Positions 49,790 to 60,330 of a stretch of DNA of 64,000 nucleotides are shown piece after piece; the stretch's first letter is position 1; the number at the start of each line of letters is the position of its first letter. The DNA is taken from the NCBI GenBank assembly GCA_956465555.1, contig OY101120.1, positions 620,001-684,000 of the forward strand. The letters run 5' to 3'. Under the pieces are notes generated by a model. That model saw only the letters and a program-made list of their open reading frames with translations, did not search any database and was not told where the DNA came from. The position numbers and the translations under genes were made by a program. Origin of the DNA: Nitzschia sp. pyKryTriq1. Its lineage: Eukaryota > Bacillariophyta > Bacillariophyceae > Bacillariales > Bacillariaceae.

Positions 49790-51916
49790 CTACACTTGAT
49801 TCGTTTCAAAGACTAACTCATGAAGCCCATCCTCCACACTTTCGCTGGTTCCTTGTCCAACGCCTTGGAGGCGTTCATAATCATGGTTGGGCGTCATGAC
49901 ATTAGACCTGAGCAGAGCCCTCGAGGAGAGCCTTGCGGCCCTGCTTGTCGTAGTGGATCGATCGGTACCACGGCTGATCGCCACACATGCCACCGCAATT
50001 AGCAAGACGCCACCCAACACAATGCTCCAGAAAGTCCAGGGCAAAATATTAAACTCGACTTGTAGGCACGATCCGTCATCTGAAATCTTTTCGCAGACTT
50101 TATTTTGAATGATCGTATTCGTGATGGATGGCATCAGCATTTGTACCATCACAATAGCAATGGCAAATACTTCCCACGAACAAAAAGCACCAATAAAGTT
50201 CACGAGATTTGCGACAGGTTCAACAGGCAATCGACAACGATCCAACAAGGCGACCAGCAGCAACAAAACGGCTCGAATCACAGGTCCTAGCACACAAAAC
50301 AATCCAAATGTCGTCATCAGCATATAATCCCATCCTCCATGAGCGCCCGTGGTCCACATGAGACTGCGAAGCGAGTAGTTTCGTTCCCAATCAACACCCA
50401 GAATATCATGCAGCATCTGAGGACCGGCACCGAAGAGCTTTCGTTCCATAGTATCCCAGTCAACAGCCGCCATGACAAGCATCGTAGTTCCAGTGGCCAT
50501 CACAAAGAATCGATATGTAAACAATGAAGCATTTGGTCGCTGATTATTGTTCGAGATCATAAAATGCTCGTCGTCCCCAGTGTCCAATTCCAACGGCGTG
50601 GCTCGTCCGGCGTCCCCGCCAAGCAGCGGCTCTTGCAATTGTTGTTCCGCGCTAATAATCGGGCTGGACGTTTCTCGCACAGCCTGTTGTCCCTGCGGGC
50701 GTGCACGTTGCGTTTCACCCATCACCAATGCACGCTCCCGTTCTTGCTGCCTTCGCAGTTCTCGTTTGGCACGATGGTCAAAGATATCGACCATCAAACT
50801 CAACAAAATCGAGACAATGACGGCACCACAAAAGGCATAGATGCCCCGCATACCCAAAACACGGAGCGTGGCCGTACCACCTCCACTGGTATCGACACCC
50901 GCTAGTAAGGACTTGCCCGTCGATTGCGCCCAATCCGGCCGTGTATAAGCCTCCGTGACCACGCTCGTGCAAGCTCGGCATTTGGCACGGGTCGCGGCCT
51001 TTTTGGCATTCTGACAATGCAATTTGAGCAATTTGTTGCACAAACCCGTCTCATCGTATTGCGACTCGACAATTTGCAAAATGGCGGGCAAATCGGAAAT
51101 GACTCCATCTTTGATGGCTGCCGGATCGACGATCCAATCCAAATTCAAAACGCCCACCATCACACACACTACTAGAACATCCGCCAAGGACCATTTGCCC
51201 AGTGTACTCAACCACTGTAAGGTGGTTGTTCGGGCCGCCGCTTGCTTCCGAAAGAACCACGTGGCTTGCAACCAGGCTAATTTCACGTGCGGCCAAATGC
51301 CCGAAAACACAATCAAGAGCACTGCCGCTAGGCGAGGGAGCATGGTGCCTTGAAGTCCCTTGGCCTGCCACAAGTGATGAATGGCGAAATAATACGTAAA
51401 TGTCTGAACATCGCGATCTTCTTGATAGAGAAAATGATTGTCGTACTTGAGACCGACCAAGTTGAAGGTTTGTTTCGTGGTAAAATCGGTCGCGTTGGCC
51501 CAGACATCAATGTCGGCCACCATGCGTAACTTCCACATGGGCGCCGTTTGCCCGTAGTAAAACAAAAAATGAGTGATGATGCACACCGAGGGAAACAAAA
51601 TGCGTGCCAGCCAGGGAGTGGTATCGCAAAAGGCGAGTGCCGTAGGGGACCAGCGAAAGGAAGGAGCGAGAGCACCGGCGGTGGAACTCGCCCAGGAAGA
51701 CAACGACGCGGCTGCTCCTGTCATCGTGATCATCATCGCTGGTTCTGGTTCTTCTTCGTCACTGTCAAATTCATCCTCCTCTATGATCACTACTTCACGA
51801 TTGTTGCTGGTAGCGTTGTTCGAAGTACTGGAAAACAGTGGCTCCGTGGCTTGCTGGTCGCTTGAAGCTTCGATAGGAGAACTACCAGTACCGGTAGACG
51901 ATGGAGCGTCCGCCAT
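49790..51916 (-). CDS. Multi-pass membrane protein, PqiA-like repeats
   Basis: A 708-aa protein from the ATG at 51916. After an acidic Ser-rich N-terminus (EEDEFDSDEEEPEP) there are about eight hydrophobic helices in two groups. Each group contains a block of the form seen in paraquat-inducible protein A: first VFSGIWPHVKLAWLQA...LGKWSLADVLVVCVMVGVL, later NFIGAFCSWEVFAIAIVMVQML. Between them are a Cys-containing loop (GLCNKLLKLHCQNAKKAATRAKCRACTS) and a disordered, Arg/Gln-rich cytosolic linker (RELRRQQERERAL) ending in a di-leucine-like QEPLLGG. PqiA proteins are linked to lipid transport and membrane stress in bacteria; the eukaryotic role is uncharacterised. The PqiA relation is tentative. 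Confidence 0.6.
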   Translation of the reverse strand: MADAPSSTGTGSSPIEASSDQQATEPLFSSTSNNATSNNREVVIIEEDEFDSDEEEPEPAMMITMTGAAASLSSWASSTAGALAPSFRWSPTALAFCDTTPWLARILFPSVCIITHFLFYYGQTAPMWKLRMVADIDVWANATDFTTKQTFNLVGLKYDNHFLYQEDRDVQTFTYYFAIHHLWQAKGLQGTMLPRLAAVLLIVFSGIWPHVKLAWLQATWFFRKQAAARTTTLQWLSTLGKWSLADVLVVCVMVGVLNLDWIVDPAAIKDGVISDLPAILQIVESQYDETGLCNKLLKLHCQNAKKAATRAKCRACTSVVTEAYTRPDWAQSTGKSLLAGVDTSGGGTATLRVLGMRGIYAFCGAVIVSILLSLMVDIFDHRAKRELRRQQERERALVMGETQRARPQGQQAVRETSSPIISAEQQLQEPLLGGDAGRATPLELDTGDDEHFMISNNNQRPNASLFTYRFFVMATGTTMLVMAAVDWDTMERKLFGAGPQMLHDILGVDWERNYSLRSLMWTTGAHGGWDYMLMTTFGLFCVLGPVIRAVLLLLVALLDRCRLPVEPVANLVNFIGAFCSWEVFAIAIVMVQMLMPSITNTIIQNKVCEKISDDGSCLQVEFNILPWTFWSIVLGGVLLIAVACVAISRGTDRSTTTSRAARLSSRALLRSNVMTPNHDYERLQGVGQGTSESVEDGLHELVFETNQV

Positions 51917-52655
51917 TTTCCTCCCGATGATGATGATGATTCTTCTTCTTCTTCAACTCCGCAGAATGAATGGATCGTCAATAGAGATATGCGAGGATGA
52001 CGGAAGGCGTATGCTCTCAGTTGTTCTTCTTCTTGCTCTCTACTTCCTCTCTCTAGTAGAGCTCTCTACTAGCTAGTAGTAGTAGAGAGTTGTATCAATA
52101 CAAAAGACAAACGAATAATGCATGTCGCATTTTTCCTTCCGTTGACGATGGCGACGATGAAGAGGCGCCGCCGAGTGATTTCGGAGCCTCTGCCCCTGGC
52201 GAACAAGCACCCCGATAACTTGGATCTCATACTACGATGAACTAATGCGATAAGGCGTGCCTCTGGACGAAACAGTAGGCATTTCAACGATCGATCGCCC
52301 AAGGGGAGAGCGAGATGCGAAGCTGGACCGCCAGCAGTCGGATGGTTCGTACAATGTGGTCGTAGGAATCAAAATCACGAATCACCGACCAATCAATCAC
52401 GGACCAAGTACAGTACCACATACAGGTACAGTACTACGTACGTACCAGTACTGGTACAATAGTACCAGTATACTAACTACCGCCGGCAATACGGGGGCAA
52501 GCTAGCAAGAAGTTTGTCGAACTTCGAAAAACACAAAACAAACCTTTGTCCCTTATTGTTGGCTTGTCGGCACAAGCTACTGTAATGCTCATCATCTGTT
52601 CCTGATACGAGTCCTCATCCTATCCTATGACGCTCTGCTAATAGTATGGGGTAAA
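51917..52655. other. Divergent intergenic region
   Basis: Lies between the minus-strand membrane protein and the plus-strand pyruvyl-transferase-like gene. It contains (GAT/TTC)n at about 51927-51956, CT/TAG tracts at about 52040-52090 and GTAC-rich repeats at about 52400-52480. No gene is supported. Confidence 0.5.
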
Positions 52656-54356
52656 ATGGACTACGAGGGCGAAACTCTCACCAGAGGACCTCCTCTACTA
52701 GTAGTAGCAAAAAGGCTAGATCGTCGTGGACGACGACTCACGATGAGGAAGCCTCATGGTGAAGGAAGAGCCGCTTGGGTGTTTGTGTGCATGATTATGA
52801 TGGTCGCTCCGGCCTTCTTTCTGTCCAGTAACTATATTGACGCGTTGCATGGTCGATATCATGATAGCTCTATCGACTTTCCAACGCTCACCAGCACACG
52901 CATGCCAGTACCACAACAACAACAACAACAAGTACAAGTGCCGATGTTCATTTCTCGTAGCACGGCTATTCGGAATAGAAAGGTTTGCTTGGAACGAATT
53001 CGACAACGACATCGAGATTCTTTGGCGCCGTTCTTTTATGGTGCAAAACACCCAACTGGTGGAGTTTCCGAGACCAATCCCCTACTGTTGGTAGACCCTG
53101 CCTATCATGGAAATTTTGGAGACACTCTCCTGCTATTAGCGGAACATGCCTTCTTGCGACGGACTTGGGAGGAGGACGACACAGAGCCGAGGACGACCCA
53201 ATCTACTATGAGGACTACTCGTATGAATACGAACACAAATACGAATACGAATACGAATACGAGTGCGACTAATATTAGTACAGGACCATCATCAGAAATG
53301 CCGCCCTCCTCGATGGTAATACGAGAATGCTGGTATGCTCAAGCTATCACCATGAAGGGGAAAATGGTGCGTTGTGCGCAATGGTTGCGTGACCAGAAGA
53401 ACAAAAAAGACTCGACGGCCAGGAGGAGATTCAGCATGTGGCAGGCCGGTGGGAACTGGGGTGATTTGTATCCATGGTATCAAGAACAACGCATTTTATC
53501 CTTTCAACATCTCATCGAGGCGAACTATTCGGTGTTGGGAATGCCGCAGTCGCTCTTTTACCAAAACAAGACAACACAAAGCCGTGATACCCTTCAGATC
53601 AAAGACAATATTGCCCGCGGACTAGGACTGCTCATACCTGGCAAGAAGAATACCGGTACAAACGAAGCGAAAGCATCCGTACATCCTCTCGACACACCAG
53701 AGGGTCAAGCTACTGCCCAATCTCGAGTGATCTTCACTTGGCGCGAACTTTCAAGCTACGAGGAAGGCCTCCAGCTGTACCCCTTTGTCAAGAACATATT
53801 GATTCCGGATATTGCCTTTCAGGAGGGCCCTTTTTGGGACGATCCTCGATACGAGCCCTCAAACCACCAAAATTTAACAGTCGACGTCCTGTTTTTTCTT
53901 CGAAATGATCGAGAATCGAAATGGATTAGATTCAGAAAAAAGCAAACCAGCCTTGGCCTCCTCTTGAACCAAAACCATTCCCACGACGACAAGACAAATC
54001 TCACTTTCCGGGTTGTCGATTGGCAATCTCGTTTTTCCTTCTTTAATAACAACGACATGCGAAGTCTAGAGACGGCTGTTCAACTACTGAAGTTGGGCCG
54101 TGTCATGATTTGCGACCGCCTTCATGCAGCGATATTGGCCTATGTTTCTGGAGTACCATTTATTTACTTGGATCAGTCGACCAACAAGGTTACGAAATCA
54201 CTAAGTGTCGCATTTGCCCCCTACCAAACAAAATCTGGGCACGATGATGGTGATCATGACTGCATGGACAGCCGTCAACATATGTGGGCCAAAGCGACCG
54301 GGATGGAAGATGCCGTTGCCAAGGCGCTACAGATGATCGACGTATTCAACTTGTAG
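52656..54356 (+). CDS. Polysaccharide pyruvyl transferase-family protein
   Basis: A 566-aa single-exon protein from the ATG at 52656. A signal anchor lies at about 46-62 (AAWVFVCMIMMVAPAFFL), so it is type II and probably Golgi. The pyruvyl-transferase signature follows: NPLLLVDPAYHGNFGDTLLLLAEHAFL (the 'N.GD......' opening), MWQAGGNWGDLYPWYQEQR, then VIFTWRELSSYEEG and the closing VMICDRLHAAILAYVSGVPFIYLDQS, equivalent to the family's 'RLH....A...G.P.i..d'. An (Asn-Thr)n run between them (about 188-200) comes from an AATACG microsatellite. The same family occurs inside the fusion protein at 4074-7145. Pyruvylated or similarly modified wall polysaccharides are the likely target (inference). 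Confidence 0.82.
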   Translation: MDYEGETLTRGPPLLVVAKRLDRRGRRLTMRKPHGEGRAAWVFVCMIMMVAPAFFLSSNYIDALHGRYHDSSIDFPTLTSTRMPVPQQQQQQVQVPMFISRSTAIRNRKVCLERIRQRHRDSLAPFFYGAKHPTGGVSETNPLLLVDPAYHGNFGDTLLLLAEHAFLRRTWEEDDTEPRTTQSTMRTTRMNTNTNTNTNTNTSATNISTGPSSEMPPSSMVIRECWYAQAITMKGKMVRCAQWLRDQKNKKDSTARRRFSMWQAGGNWGDLYPWYQEQRILSFQHLIEANYSVLGMPQSLFYQNKTTQSRDTLQIKDNIARGLGLLIPGKKNTGTNEAKASVHPLDTPEGQATAQSRVIFTWRELSSYEEGLQLYPFVKNILIPDIAFQEGPFWDDPRYEPSNHQNLTVDVLFFLRNDRESKWIRFRKKQTSLGLLLNQNHSHDDKTNLTFRVVDWQSRFSFFNNNDMRSLETAVQLLKLGRVMICDRLHAAILAYVSGVPFIYLDQSTNKVTKSLSVAFAPYQTKSGHDDGDHDCMDSRQHMWAKATGMEDAVAKALQMIDVFNL

Positions 54357-54659
54357 AGTGCTATACTACTATGGTCTTCGTCCTCTGTGGTGCCCGAGCG
54401 CAGGTGTACTAGCCCCTGCAACACTGCTAGTCTACAGTATCACTCTACTGTATGTAAACTTCTCTACCATATAGCAGGTCGGCAGTATAATCGCAATTAA
54501 ATAATATTACTGAACGAATAGAATAAAGAATGGTAGTGGGCTAGCTGGTGGGAATGGGTGGCGGAAAAATGTGAAAATCAGCCTTCGCAATTTGTTGTTG
54601 CCAAATCAATAATTTAGCAGAACGAGCGGTGCGTTGTGGCCTCATGCACGCCCCACCAC
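54357..54659. other. Convergent intergenic region
   Basis: About 300 bp between the pyruvyl-transferase-like gene and the 3' end of DDY paralog 2. Nothing distinctive is seen. Confidence 0.5.
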
Positions 54660-56468
54660 CTATTGCTCTTCGTGCTCCGGAGTATCAGTGGTCATGTTCT
54701 TCTCGAGGACGTTGTATTTCTTGTACCAATACTCAGCTGCTTCGGGAAAAACATGAAATTGCTGAATGGTCTTGTTCTTTTCCAGCGCTCGAAGTACCTT
54801 TTGTCGCATATTGGTACTGACCATCCAGGACTCGTAGTGATTGTTCCATAACACCCGCAGGCGAGAGTTGACTTGCAACGTGTCCAGAATATGTTGTAGG
54901 GCCAAGTCGCCTTGCTCGTGGGTCGATGCTTCGCAAGAAAATTGAAATGTCTCAAGTGTTCGATTTCTGGAAATCAGTGCCTCTAGAATTGCGGGTAGCG
55001 ACACGTCAGGCGAGATGCGGGGTCCAAGATGAAGGACCGACAAGGTCCGGTTTTCTTTTAGTTTGTTGGAGAGCTCCAATATCTCGTTGGTGTCAAAGTC
55101 AAACACTTGCTCAGAGCAAACAACTGTAAGAATGCCGAGAGACTTTGAGTTTAAGAGTGTCGAGATCGGAAAGCTGCTGGAGACTTCCAGCTCCAGCGAT
55201 ATCAACTTTGGCAGTGCCGCCATCGCCTTGACCAACGACGAAGAAATTGCCCCAGTCTCAAGATGAAGCTGAATGTACTCGAGGGATGCCTTGTTAGCGA
55301 GCCCACGCGATAGCGAATGCTGGTCGTCGTGTGCAAAGTTCCAAAGATGCAGTTCAGCAAGCGTCGACGAAGACGGCCGATTCATCAACACCCGAAACAA
55401 ACAATCCATTTCTGTATGTGTGCGGACGCGAGCTCCATCGCCAGTTCGGTTTCGGAACAGCACTAGCTTACGTAGACATTTGTTAAAGTAGAGGCTGTCG
55501 AGCAAAGGCCAGAAATTTGCTTCGGAATAGTCGTCAACAAAGAGTCTCAAGTCTGTCGATTCCCGGATATCGTGGATTGCATGTGTGCCCCTCCCCACAC
55601 CTTTCCATTCCAACAAGGCGGCGATCCTATCCATGGGTGCGACCGCCTTTTTTGCAGCCTGAGAAGTAAGGATAGTTGATGCCAGCTTTGCGAAAGAAAC
55701 GTTGGAGACGTGATCAGTAGTGGCTTCGCTTCTTCGAGAGGACACCGAATCATCATCATCGTCTTGGGCAATCAGTTCTCTTCTGATGGGTCCATGTTCT
55801 TCGGGTAGAGAATGGCGGGCACGGGTAAGACTGACTGCACGATGCAAAGCCTTCAGAGGTGCACGGGAAAGGCGGGCACGGGTAAGACTGGCTGTACAAT
55901 GCAAAGCCTTCAGGGGCGGTGCTTTGGAATTGCTTTCCTGCAATGAACCACACAGGAATGCCTCTGAAAAAGTTGTCTCTCCGAATATCTGCGTGATGCT
56001 ACTACTTGTGTGCGGCTGCTGCCGTACGGCCTTGTCATCTTCTTCCGTATCCGAGTCGTCGTCATCGGCGTCAGCAAGAGAGATTGCATCGCACGAGTCT
56101 TCAAATCCACAGGAGAAGGATGGAAAGCCTCGGGGTTGGATTATCACTTTCGTCTCCTTCGATGATTCGTTGATTTTCGGTGGAAGGTTTTCCTTCGAAG
56201 ATGAGGAGGTAGAGGCAGACAATGATGAAGTCGAACTAAACGTCAATGAGCTCTCGTCGGCCTGGATACTGTTGGAGAGGTTGCTGTGTTCGGTCGATGA
56301 TCCTTCTTCTTCCTCCGAACTCACGATACGCAACACGTCTGCCTTCGATCCGTCTTGGTCAGCAAAACTAACACAGCAGGAACCCTCGTTGTCTGTTTCT
56401 AGCAATACAAGCTCCAACGAAGGGTCGAGATGCGACCATTGATGGTGGCTGCCAACTTTGTTGACCAT
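54660..56468 (-). CDS. DDY-box RNI/LRR-like protein, paralog 2
   Basis: A 602-aa protein from the ATG at 56468 (MVNKVGSHHQW); eight more codons upstream lack an ATG. The first 280 residues are Ser/Glu-rich and disordered, with a doubled Ala/Leu-Lys-Ala-Leu-His segment (KALHCTASLTRARLSRAPL, then KALHRAVSLTRARHSL), evidence of a small internal duplication. The family anchor at about 305 reads LRLFVDDYSEANFWPLLDSLYF with LRKLVLFRNRTGD. Leucine-rich repeats (LAELHLWNFA, NKASLEYIQLHLET, ENRTLSVLHLGPR, LETFQFSCEAS) and the terminal QKVLRALEKNKTIQQFHVF...EYWYKK complete the pattern. It lies about 1 kb from paralog 3. Confidence 0.75.
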   Translation of the reverse strand: MVNKVGSHHQWSHLDPSLELVLLETDNEGSCCVSFADQDGSKADVLRIVSSEEEEGSSTEHSNLSNSIQADESSLTFSSTSSLSASTSSSSKENLPPKINESSKETKVIIQPRGFPSFSCGFEDSCDAISLADADDDDSDTEEDDKAVRQQPHTSSSITQIFGETTFSEAFLCGSLQESNSKAPPLKALHCTASLTRARLSRAPLKALHRAVSLTRARHSLPEEHGPIRRELIAQDDDDDSVSSRRSEATTDHVSNVSFAKLASTILTSQAAKKAVAPMDRIAALLEWKGVGRGTHAIHDIRESTDLRLFVDDYSEANFWPLLDSLYFNKCLRKLVLFRNRTGDGARVRTHTEMDCLFRVLMNRPSSSTLAELHLWNFAHDDQHSLSRGLANKASLEYIQLHLETGAISSSLVKAMAALPKLISLELEVSSSFPISTLLNSKSLGILTVVCSEQVFDFDTNEILELSNKLKENRTLSVLHLGPRISPDVSLPAILEALISRNRTLETFQFSCEASTHEQGDLALQHILDTLQVNSRLRVLWNNHYESWMVSTNMRQKVLRALEKNKTIQQFHVFPEAAEYWYKKYNVLEKNMTTDTPEHEEQ

Positions 56469-57403
56469 TGTCCCTGTACCTGTATCCCACAACGATTTTA
56501 ATGGATCGAGTGTTGCGAGAGAACAAGACAGATGTCTGGATTTCGATACGATTACAGCAGTACGAGTACAAGTACCGGTAGACTACCAGTACCGTACATA
56601 TATACGAGTACAAGCGAAATTAATTTCTATCTGTGGAACAGCGCGGGATTTGTTCTACCAGTTAGTCCTCACCACATCTGCTGCCATCATCATCTGGGAA
56701 CAGATGCTATCCCTCAGCAAAGCATGCAGAAAAGAGAACACTCATCGTATCTTGTCTATCAATCAGACATCTCCAATTCAAACAAACAGATACATCAATG
56801 ACGCGACCCAATGGATTTGTAGTGCTCCCATTCGCAAGACTGGGACTTTTGAACTGAAAAAGTGGCGGACGGCACTCGTTTGAGATGAGGGCTGCCATCC
56901 TCGAGATACACATGAAGAAAAATCGGAGGCACGTCGTAAGTCGTAAGTACCGGTAGTCGAAGTAGTCAAATACATCATCAGTCGTCATGACTAACACGAT
57001 CAGACCTTAAAACTACATAATACTACTACTCTACTATATCGTAAAGCAGCGAAAAAGTGCACTGTCTAATTTAGCTGCTACCTTGACGGTCGAGAGCAAT
57101 GCATCTCTCTTGCGCCGGAACGATGTCAGCGACACTAGACAGTCCGCTACTACTAGAGTATTCAATTATTCCGCTGGATGGTACACCAGATTACTGTACT
57201 GGTACCAGAGAGAGAGAGAAAGAGAGAGGAGTATTGTACGAGGGCATTCCGAATACGAGAAACGGAAATCAAGAGCGATTCAACTATCCATTGTGACAAG
57301 TAGTATACTTCGTACATCTTTATGAACCAGCTCTTCCCGGGAAAAATGGACCAGTAGTGTTTCAAACATACACCGGTAGTGAAGGTTCGTCGTGTTTTGT
57401 TTT
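56469..57403. other. Intergenic between DDY paralogs 2 and 3
   Basis: GTAC/ACCGGT repeats occur near 56560-56610, and there are CATC-rich and GA-rich tracts (about 57205-57230). Frames of up to 141 codons exist on the plus strand, but they have unprotein-like composition and no shared family. No gene is supported. Confidence 0.5.
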
Positions 57404-59127
57404 TCAATGTGAGCCTTTCCACTGCAAAAAACTACTTCGAATACGGGCAGTTGTTTCGGTGACAACAGAGACATATTTGTTTGTTCTTATGGTCCGACAA
57501 GGCCCTGGGGAAAGCGGGGCGCCATCCGTGGGTCGAAAACAACGTAGTGCTTGATCTGACAAGTGTGAAAATGATACATCAGAGTGGCACATCAATTTGG
57601 CCATAAAGTCATCGTGGTCATCCAAGGGTTGATCGTTGCAATCTGCTTGACCCTTTTGTTCGCGAAAGATCTGCAAAGTCTTCAAAGAATTCTTGCTAGT
57701 CTGGATGCGGTATGCATCACCCGGTTTCAAATTGAGTAATTTTGCGTAGTAATTTTCAACCGTTCGCAGCGCCGAGTTGCGGGAAAGTGATCCACATAGA
57801 TGAACCAGTGCCGCTCCAGCCTCCCCTTCGTCTGCCAGAAACGAAAATCGCAAGACTTGCAGACAAGAGTTATCCCGAATCCCAAAAGCCAACAGGCGTA
57901 CATCAGATGCTGTCAACTTTGGCTTCAAATCCAATATTTGCAAGGTTTGGTTCTTTTCCAGAGCGTTCATGGCAAAAACTAAATGGCGCTCTTCGAATTG
58001 GAATGTCTCTGATGGAACTGTGATCCGAGTGAGTGTTCGGGAGGCAACCAGAAGATGGAGAGGAAAACTGGCCTGAACATCTAAAGATACTTCCTTCAGG
58101 GCGGGAGCCTCGGCCAGAATATCAAGAAGAGACGATTCAACGGTACTACTGGTGAGGTGGACGTGAAATCTTTCCAGTGTAGGGTGACCTTTTACCATGA
58201 AGATGATCGGGCCGATATCCTGGCGGCTAAAATTGGTCAACACCAATGTCTTCAAATTCGGAAGTCTTCTCAACATCGCGAAAAAATGAGAAATTTCGTC
58301 GTAAGTCCTCACCCGCTTGTTTGAAATGATGCGTTGTCGATAAATCTCTAACGTTTCCAGATCAGAGTTTCCTTCTAGGCGTCTGATGAGCTTCTCGAAA
58401 GTAACAACTTTGTAGTCGTCCACACGGATAGTCAATGAACTTTCAGAATGGCGCCTGTATTTGCTCCCATCCGAGACGCCGTCATCGTCGTCCATTGGCG
58501 CTGTATCAGGCGTTGTTACTTGGGAGCGATTCATACGGTTTTTCTTTGGTGTCTCAAAAAGAGATTCTTGCGTTTGATTCATTGATGGCAGCGACATTTC
58601 CTGGACTGCTGTATCGCCTTTCTCTCCGAGGACATCGTTCAGTTTACTGTCGTCTGTCAAGTGGGAAACTTCTAACATTGGATCCATCTCCCCTTTGACT
58701 TCAAGTATCTGTCCTGTCATTGCATGCAACGTGTCTTCTTCAAAAGAATCAGCGGGGCATGCATTCTCAAACTGAAGAAAACAAGATTTCGATTCATCAA
58801 TGAGTGGTGGTGTATTACTGTGATTCGTATTTGGAGGATTCAGACGGAAGTACGTACCAGATCATTTTCCCTGTACATGAAAGGAATGTTGAGACTGAAT
58901 GCGGAGTAGTCAAAGACGTCACATCTACTCTGCTCGACCGCATCCAAACCACCATCCTCCTCCTTCAATTCAAATTTAGGGTTGCAGGGCATTGTTGCGA
59001 GGAATGGAGTCTCCATTTCAAAGTGTCGAGAGGAAGAAGTGTGAGCTTGGTCAGCCGCCGAGGGCAGTACAATGCTTGTGAGTGTGAGCCTCCTGGTTTC
59101 GTCGCTCTTGTCGACCATAATGTCCAT
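57404..59127 (-). CDS. DDY-box RNI/LRR-like protein, paralog 3, 2 exons
   Basis: Exon 1 (59127-58858, 90 codons) and exon 2 (58771-57404) join over an 86-bp GT-AG intron in phase 0, giving 545 aa. The exon 1 start is MDIMVDKSDETRR, and exon 2 begins FENACPADSFEED. The N-terminal 190 residues are polar and disordered. The DDY anchor at about 200 reads LTIRVDDYKVVTFEKLIRRLEGNSDLETLEIYRQR. Leucine-rich units follow (LRRLPNLKTLVLTNFS, LFHVHL-type, ALEKNQTLQILDLKPKL, CLQVLRFSFLAD). The terminal segment is shorter than in the other three and lacks the FHxF signature apart from KTLQIFREQ. Confidence 0.75.
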
Positions 59128-59724
59128 GGCGATGACGCAATCGAGGTGGAATTATGAAGTGCAGCAGTCCAATTTTGAGACGCAACCAAGGACGTCGCGC
59201 TTTGAACATCGGTCCGATGCGCAAAAAGTGAGACCACCTCGGAACACGCGAGCAAAGGTCTTTATTGATTGTAAACCAGACTGTATATTATTGAATGTTT
59301 GGAGACATGGATCAGATATATTTGTATTTTTAGGGCCATATTATCTTTCTTCGTTCCCGCCTCGTTTCGTTCCGAGCGCGACTTTGAACTGGGCGGCAAC
59401 TGCTTGACGACCGGCGGGTGGACTTTTGAAAAAATCATCATATTACATGTGCAGATTGAGAGACGATGCGACGACTTATTCCCTCTTGACTGTACGAACG
59501 GTACAAGTACGGTATACCGGTATGGATACCTGTTTGATGGTATGGGTTTAAGTAGGGTAGTGACGCACCCCATTTCGGACAATAAAATCCGGATTTTATT
59601 TAGGGTATTCTTTTCTACTGATTTCGCCTTCTGAGACTGTCTATTCTACTCGCTTTTTGTACCACTGGCAAGAGGAGTTCAAGAGCTTTCCAACGGTGTG
59701 CTGATCATTGGCATCGCTCCGAAA
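59128..59724. other. Intergenic upstream of DDY paralog 3
   Basis: Promoter region of paralog 3 on the minus strand. A GTACGG/TACCGG block lies at about 59497-59523. No gene is supported. Confidence 0.5.
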
Positions 59725-60330
59725 ATGCCTCCTCCACGGCCAACGATGCACAGTGGATGCAGTCTCGCCACGCCGATGAAACTCGAAATTCTTTTGTCCG
59801 ATCCGCTTTTGGACTTGTTGCCGTCGATTATATCGCGACAACACTATTGCAAAAGTCTACCATCATGCCAAAGATAGTGGCTGATGATGGTAGAGTTGCA
59901 GCAGCAGCTCGGTTGCTGCTGAAGACTGCTGGGGTTTTGTCGGTCCCCAAAGCGATGTTGGCGGAAGGTTTTAAAGGAAATACCCGTCTCTGAACTATCA
60001 AATATCCAACTTGAAAAGCTTTTGTCATGGCATGGACTGCAAAAGAATAAAATGGGCAAGGTAGAGGAAAGGAGGGAGAAGTGGTTGGCGATAAAGGCCA
60101 ACATCAAGCCTCCGCCTGTGTTTGAGAAGTGGACGGAAGACGATGAGCGCAAGCTAGAGGAACTGAAGTCCAACGAAATTCATATTTCTGATACTGCTCT
60201 GGGAAGACTTCAGCAAACAAACATTAGACAATTCGAAGCATCATTTAAATCTTTGTCAAAGGTAGAGCAAAAGAAGTGGTTGGAGAAGCTTCAGAGCTCT
60301 ACCAACGAACAAAATGAGGAATCAGCATAA
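59725..60330 (+). CDS. Small gene with uncertain exon structure or pseudogene
   Basis: Two stretches in the same frame look coding. One runs from the ATG at 59725 to about 59870 (MPPPRPTMHSG..., including LEILLSDPLLDLLPSIIS). The other runs from about 59968 to the stop at 60330 (KEIPVSELSNIQLEKLLSWHGLQ, then KNKMGKVEERREKW, TEDDERKLEELKSNEIHISD and SKVEQKKWLEKLQ). The second begins with a SAP-like helix-turn-helix and is rich in charged helices, typical of small DNA- or RNA-associated proteins. Between them the shared frame has stop codons (first near 59875) and no convincing GT-AG intron of the right phase was found. Either an unusual splice joins them or the gene is broken. No family is assigned with confidence. 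Confidence 0.4.

Noticed and set aside
56458-56883. A 141-codon plus-strand frame between DDY paralogs
   Set aside because: It overlaps the promoter side of paralog 2, crosses GTAC repeats and shows no conserved or protein-like blocks.
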